NCBI GenBank assembly: GCA_029940115.1 | Contig: JAOZRQ010000366.1 | Span: forward strand, 1 to 7,100 | DNA: 7,100 nucleotides | From: Desulfobacterales bacterium | GTDB lineage: Bacteria; Desulfobacterota; Desulfobacteria; Desulfobacterales; 4be13 | Direction of reading: 5' to 3' | In this document: piece after piece, positions 5,213 through 7,100 of the stretch | Layout of the letters: every line of letters starts with the position of its first letter | Position numbering within the stretch: position 1 is the first letter of the stretch | Program-made: the position numbers and the translations under genes | Notes under the pieces: generated by a model | Database searches by the model: none | Told to the model about the DNA's origin: nothing | The model's input: only the letters and a program-made list of their open reading frames with translations

Positions 5213-5812
5213 ATGACCACCGAAACTTTGACCCAGGAAGCGTACAACGAGTCCCCGTTCTTTGTCGTCAGAACTGTACGTGAAGCATCGGAAACCTTCA
5301 CGAACGCCGTCAACGAGTATAATGACAAATATGTCAGAAAGGCGGTTGAAAAGGGGAAGGAATTTAAGGAAGGGCTGAGAAAGGATGCCAGCCTTCTGGT
5401 GGATCGCCTTGTTGCAAAGAAAGGCTCCGCGGAAGTGGACGAGACTTCGGATCAACCGGCGGACGCCGAATCCGAGTTTTATCTGGTCAGAACCGCCCGT
5501 GAGGCCGCAGATGCCTTCACAAGCACCGTCAGGGAGTACAATGACAAATATGTCGGGAAGGCGGTTGAAAGGGGGAAGGAATTCACGGAAGGCCTGCAAA
5601 AGGATGCCCGTATTCTCGCAGACCGGTTTGTTGAAAAAGGCAAAGCCTTGTTACCCGAGCTTCCGGTGAAAGGTGTGGAGGAAAAAATCACCCACGGCGT
5701 GAAAACGGTTGTGGAGAAGATGGACCTGCCGAGCAAGGAAGATATTGAGTCGCTGAATGAGACCATGGACGCGCTGAACACCAGAGTGGATGCGCTGAAA
5801 CGTGATGCGTGA
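5213..5812 (+). CDS. Phasin-like PHA granule protein with an internal tandem duplication
   Basis: A 199-residue, lysine/glutamate-rich, mostly helical protein with no signal peptide or membrane segment. Residues 13-71 and 86-144 are two copies of one unit, offset by 73 residues: (S)xFxxVRTxREAxxxFTxxV, then xEYNDKYVxKAVExGKEFxE, then GLxKDAxxLxDRxVxKxG. The DNA is also clearly similar between copies. A tail follows with KTVVEKMDLPSKEDIESLN and MDALNTRVDALKR (residues 164-197). A short [ML][DN][LI]P-S/T-xxDI motif followed by a coiled coil is typical of PhaF/PhaI/phasin-type proteins. Phasins coat polyhydroxyalkanoate inclusions in the cytoplasm and control their size and number. The assignment rests on this tail, the amphipathic helical composition and the phaR gene downstream; a generic helical stress protein is the alternative. 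The start is fixed by AGGAGGAG. Expression is probably controlled by the doubled operators upstream. The last codons (RDA, stop) lie inside a 7-base tandem repeat. Confidence 0.7.
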   Translation: MTTETLTQEAYNESPFFVVRTVREASETFTNAVNEYNDKYVRKAVEKGKEFKEGLRKDASLLVDRLVAKKGSAEVDETSDQPADAESEFYLVRTAREAADAFTSTVREYNDKYVGKAVERGKEFTEGLQKDARILADRFVEKGKALLPELPVKGVEEKITHGVKTVVEKMDLPSKEDIESLNETMDALNTRVDALKRDA

Positions 5813-5850
5813 TGGCGTGATGGCGTGATGCGTGATGCGTGATGCGTGAT
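5801..5850 (+). repeat. CGTGATG(G) tandem repeat overlapping the phasin stop codon
   Basis: Seven units in a row: CGTGATG, CGTGATGG twice, CGTGATG three times, then CGTGAT. The first unit encodes the last residues of the phasin-like protein and the stop codon lies at 5810-5812. The array is nearly the reverse complement of the TCACGYY array that follows. Confidence 0.85.
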
Positions 5851-5863
5851 TTATTTTTCACGC
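5844..5863 (+). terminator. Candidate hairpin terminating the phasin transcript
   Basis: GCGTGA (5844-5849) pairs with TCACGC (5858-5863) around an 8-base T-rich loop (TTTATTTT). The two flanking complementary repeat arrays (5801-5850 and 5858-5906) could extend this into a longer, sliding stem. There is no T-tract after the stem, so this is not a textbook intrinsic terminator; mRNA stabilisation is an alternative role. Confidence 0.35.
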
Positions 5864-5906
5864 CCCACGTCTCACGCCTCACGTCTCACGTTTCACGCCT
5901 TACGGA
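5858..5906 (+). repeat. TCACGYY 7-base tandem repeat
   Basis: Units read TCACGCC, CCACGTC, TCACGCC, TCACGTC, TCACGTT, TCACGCC, TTACGGA, in strict 7-base register. The last units are degenerate. Together with the 5801-5850 array this forms an inverted pair of microsatellites. Confidence 0.85.
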
Positions 5907-5999
5907 CATCGTGAAGATGCTTGGGCGCATGAAAGAAGTATGGAAAAAGACATTCATCGGGCAATTTGCAGGATTGCCTTGTGTCAACAGAGTTCACTC

Positions 6000-6028
6000 T
6001 TGACAAAGTGACTGAAAATTGACAAAAT
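6000..6028 (+). promoter_or_regulatory. Possible phaR promoter
   Basis: TTGACA (6000-6005) and CAAAAT (6023-6028) with 17-base spacing. The leader would be nearly 290 bases. A second TTGACA at 6019 has no good -10 partner. Tentative. Confidence 0.3.
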
Positions 6029-6087
6029 TGCCGGATTGATCGCAACATGCCTAGTTCTAACGATTTTTGTGGTTTCCGACACGGGCT

Positions 6088-6107
6088 GAACGCAGATGAA
6101 CGCAGAT
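6088..6107. repeat. GAACGCAGAT direct duplication
   Basis: Two exact head-to-tail copies of GAACGCAGAT. This short motif pair resembles dispersed repeats in many bacterial genomes. No function is visible. Confidence 0.7.
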
Positions 6108-6280
6108 GGCCTGCGTGTTGGGCAGAGTGCGGGCTCATCCGCGGTTTGTGAGGGTTGTCCTTCCCTCGGACTGATTTTCAGGATCGCAACTGTCTGAAAT
6201 CAACCCCAATGAAATCAACCACAAAATCCGTTAGAATCAGCAACATGCATGAAGCCTGCGACAACAAACAAACCGATCAC

Positions 6281-6301
6281 TGGTCACTGGTCACTGGTCA
6301 C
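6281..6301 (+). repeat. TGGTCAC tandem repeat
   Basis: Three exact 7-base copies, preceded by a partial copy (GATCAC). It lies just before the phaR ribosome binding site. If the ATG at 6249 were used as the start, this repeat would be translated (HWSLVTD), which argues against that start. Confidence 0.8.
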
Positions 6302-6311
6302 TGATGTACAT

Positions 6312-6320
6312 GGAAGGAGA
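6312..6320 (+). promoter_or_regulatory. Ribosome binding site deciding the phaR start
   Basis: GGAAGGAGA ends 3 bases before the ATG at 6324. It supports the 199-residue form over the 224-residue frame starting at 6249, whose extra 25 residues are unlike the family and encoded in repeat DNA. Confidence 0.8.
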
Positions 6321-6323
6321 ATC

Positions 6324-6923
6324 ATGTCACGCAAGATAAAGAAGTATGTCAATCGGAAACTTTACGATACCACGGAAAAGAAGTACATATCCCTTGATGA
6401 TCTGTCGGATATGGTCAAGGCGGGGGAACAGGTATCCATTGAAGACAATGAGACCAGCGAGGATATCACCTCCTCGGTGCTTTCCCAGATCCTGGCCCGG
6501 GAGAACACATCGGAGAATGACTCCGATGTGTCCGGGATACTGACCGATCTGCTTCGGAAAGGCAAGGGCACGGTTCTTGACTATGCCAAAAAATACAATG
6601 CCCTGTGGCAGAACACCCTGACCATGGCCGAGGATGAGGTTGACAAGTTGGTCAAAATGCTGGTCAAAAACAAGGAGATCACCGAATCCGAAGCCGGCAG
6701 GCTGAAAGGTGAGCTGATGGGATATGCCGAAAGTTTCAAATCATGGATCACGGACAAGATTGACCAGCGGGTCAACGAGGGGCTGGAGAAGATGAACCTC
6801 GCCACAAACGAGCAGGTGGTCATGCTGAGTGCCAAAGTCGAGTCACTGACCAAAACGGTTGAAAAACTGGAAAAGTTGCAGACAGAGGTGCCATCCCAGG
6901 AGAGCATGAGCGACGAAACATAA
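6324..6923 (+). CDS. phaR: PHA synthesis regulator PhaR with a phasin-like C-terminal region
   Basis: A 199-residue cytoplasmic protein. Residues 2-60 (SRKIKKYVNRKLYDTTEKKY, ISLDDLSDMVKAGE, DITSSVLSQIL) match the PHB/PHA accumulation regulator DNA-binding domain: basic start, the near-invariant KYxNRKLYDTxxxxYI, and the xxVxxGxxVxVxDxxTxxDIT core. Family members bind both promoter DNA and PHA granules; growing granules titrate them away and release phasin genes. Residues 70-155 form helices with DEVDKLVKMLVKNKEITESE and GRLKGELM, a pattern seen in phasin-type regulators (xVExLVxxLVxKGxLxxxEGxxLxxEL). Residues 152-186 (GLEKMNLATNEQV, then heptad-like LSAKVESLTKTVEKLEKL) predict a coiled coil. 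The classical PHB_acc C-terminal repeat is not obvious. Start chosen by GGAAGGAGA. It lies on the same strand as the phasin gene but 511 bases away, so it is probably transcribed separately. Confidence 0.85.
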   Translation: MSRKIKKYVNRKLYDTTEKKYISLDDLSDMVKAGEQVSIEDNETSEDITSSVLSQILARENTSENDSDVSGILTDLLRKGKGTVLDYAKKYNALWQNTLTMAEDEVDKLVKMLVKNKEITESEAGRLKGELMGYAESFKSWITDKIDQRVNEGLEKMNLATNEQVVMLSAKVESLTKTVEKLEKLQTEVPSQESMSDET

Positions 6924-7100
6924 CCTGTCATTCCTGCGAAAGCAGGAATTCACAGCCGGAACCGCCAACTGAGACGAAGCATGGCCTGTCATTCCTGCGA
7001 AGGCAGGAATCCACTGCCGGAACCGCCAACTGAGACGAAGCATGACCTGTCATTCCTGCGAAAGCAGGAATCCACTGCCGGAACCGCCAACTGAGACGAA
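6924..7100 (+). repeat. 61-bp tandem repeat with hairpin, running off the right edge
   Basis: Units at 6924-6984, 6985-7045 and 7046-7100 (third unit cut by the window). The first two differ at about 4 positions. Each unit contains ATTCCTGC-GAAR-GCAGGAAT, a perfect 8-bp stem with a 4-base loop (6930-6949, 6991-7010, 7052-7071), then a conserved 40-base tail ending GAGACGAAGCATG. The hairpin core matches the inverted copies at 4375-4660. The array starts one base after the phaR stop, so the first hairpin could end or protect the phaR mRNA, though no T-run follows. Confidence 0.9.

Larger units (their letters stand above)
5907..6323. other. Gene-free spacer upstream of phaR
   Basis: No gene is supported here. 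Contents are two TTGACA hexamers (6000-6005 and 6019-6024), a GAACGCAGAT direct duplication (6088-6107), a TGGTCAC triplet repeat (6281-6301) and the phaR ribosome binding site. TTGACA at 6000 with CAAAAT at 6023-6028 (17-base spacing, 4 of 6 at -10) is the best promoter candidate for phaR, at low confidence. The ATGACGCA operator seen upstream of the phasin gene is not found here. Confidence 0.5.

Noticed and set aside
5893..6138. Minus-strand 81-codon frame
   Set aside because: It starts and ends in short repeats, crosses the likely phaR promoter and has no protein-like signature.
6249..6323. Upstream start for phaR at 6249
   Set aside because: It would add 25 residues translated partly from the TGGTCAC repeat and lacks a ribosome binding site, whereas GGAAGGAGA precedes 6324.
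6924..7100. CRISPR array
   Set aside because: Repeats are regularly spaced and palindromic, but the parts between the hairpins are conserved too, so there are no unique spacers.

Overview
The window looks like chromosome of a repeat-rich, marine-type Desulfobacterota (Desulfobacterales such as Desulfonema or Desulfococcus relatives would fit). This is inferred from the gene mix (RHS-family protein, cadherin/dockerin-type secreted proteins, polyhydroxyalkanoate granule genes) and from the short dispersed repeats filling nearly every intergenic gap. No database search was possible, so the taxon is a guess.

Left half (1 to about 4370, minus strand). Three decayed or error-laden genes for large surface or secreted proteins. 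At the left edge is the N-terminal part of an RHS-family protein (1-667), with a frameshift near 553. Then comes a 554-base gap with no gene, full of short repeats. Next is a secreted protein with a clean signal peptide that ends inside its first dockerin-like calcium loop (1222-2097). Just upstream of that gene, as transcribed, is a long modular adhesin-like gene (2124 to about 4370). It is readable only by joining four reading-frame segments across three frameshifts, and it lacks its 5' part. Its modules, in order, are a cadherin-like tandem domain, an Ig-like domain, a bacterial adhesin module, and about four carboxypeptidase-regulatory-like folds.

Middle (4370-5212). No gene. It holds four degenerate copies of a short palindromic repeat, an 18-bp perfect inverted repeat, and then the most striking element: an exact 162-bp direct duplication (4753-4914 and 4947-5108). 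Each copy carries an AT-rich dyad, a TTGACA promoter box and two operator-like palindromes. The second copy drives the downstream gene.

Right half (5213-7100, plus strand). A polyhydroxyalkanoate (PHA) granule cassette. The first gene encodes a 199-residue phasin-like protein made of two tandem 73-residue-offset repeats. After a repeat-filled 511-base spacer comes phaR, a PHA-synthesis regulator with an N-terminal DNA-binding domain and a phasin-like helical C-terminus. The two proteins end in similar helical segments. The simplest working model is that PhaR senses free PHA granules and represses the phasin gene through the doubled operators; this is an inference. After phaR, a 61-bp tandem repeat containing an 8-bp hairpin runs off the window.
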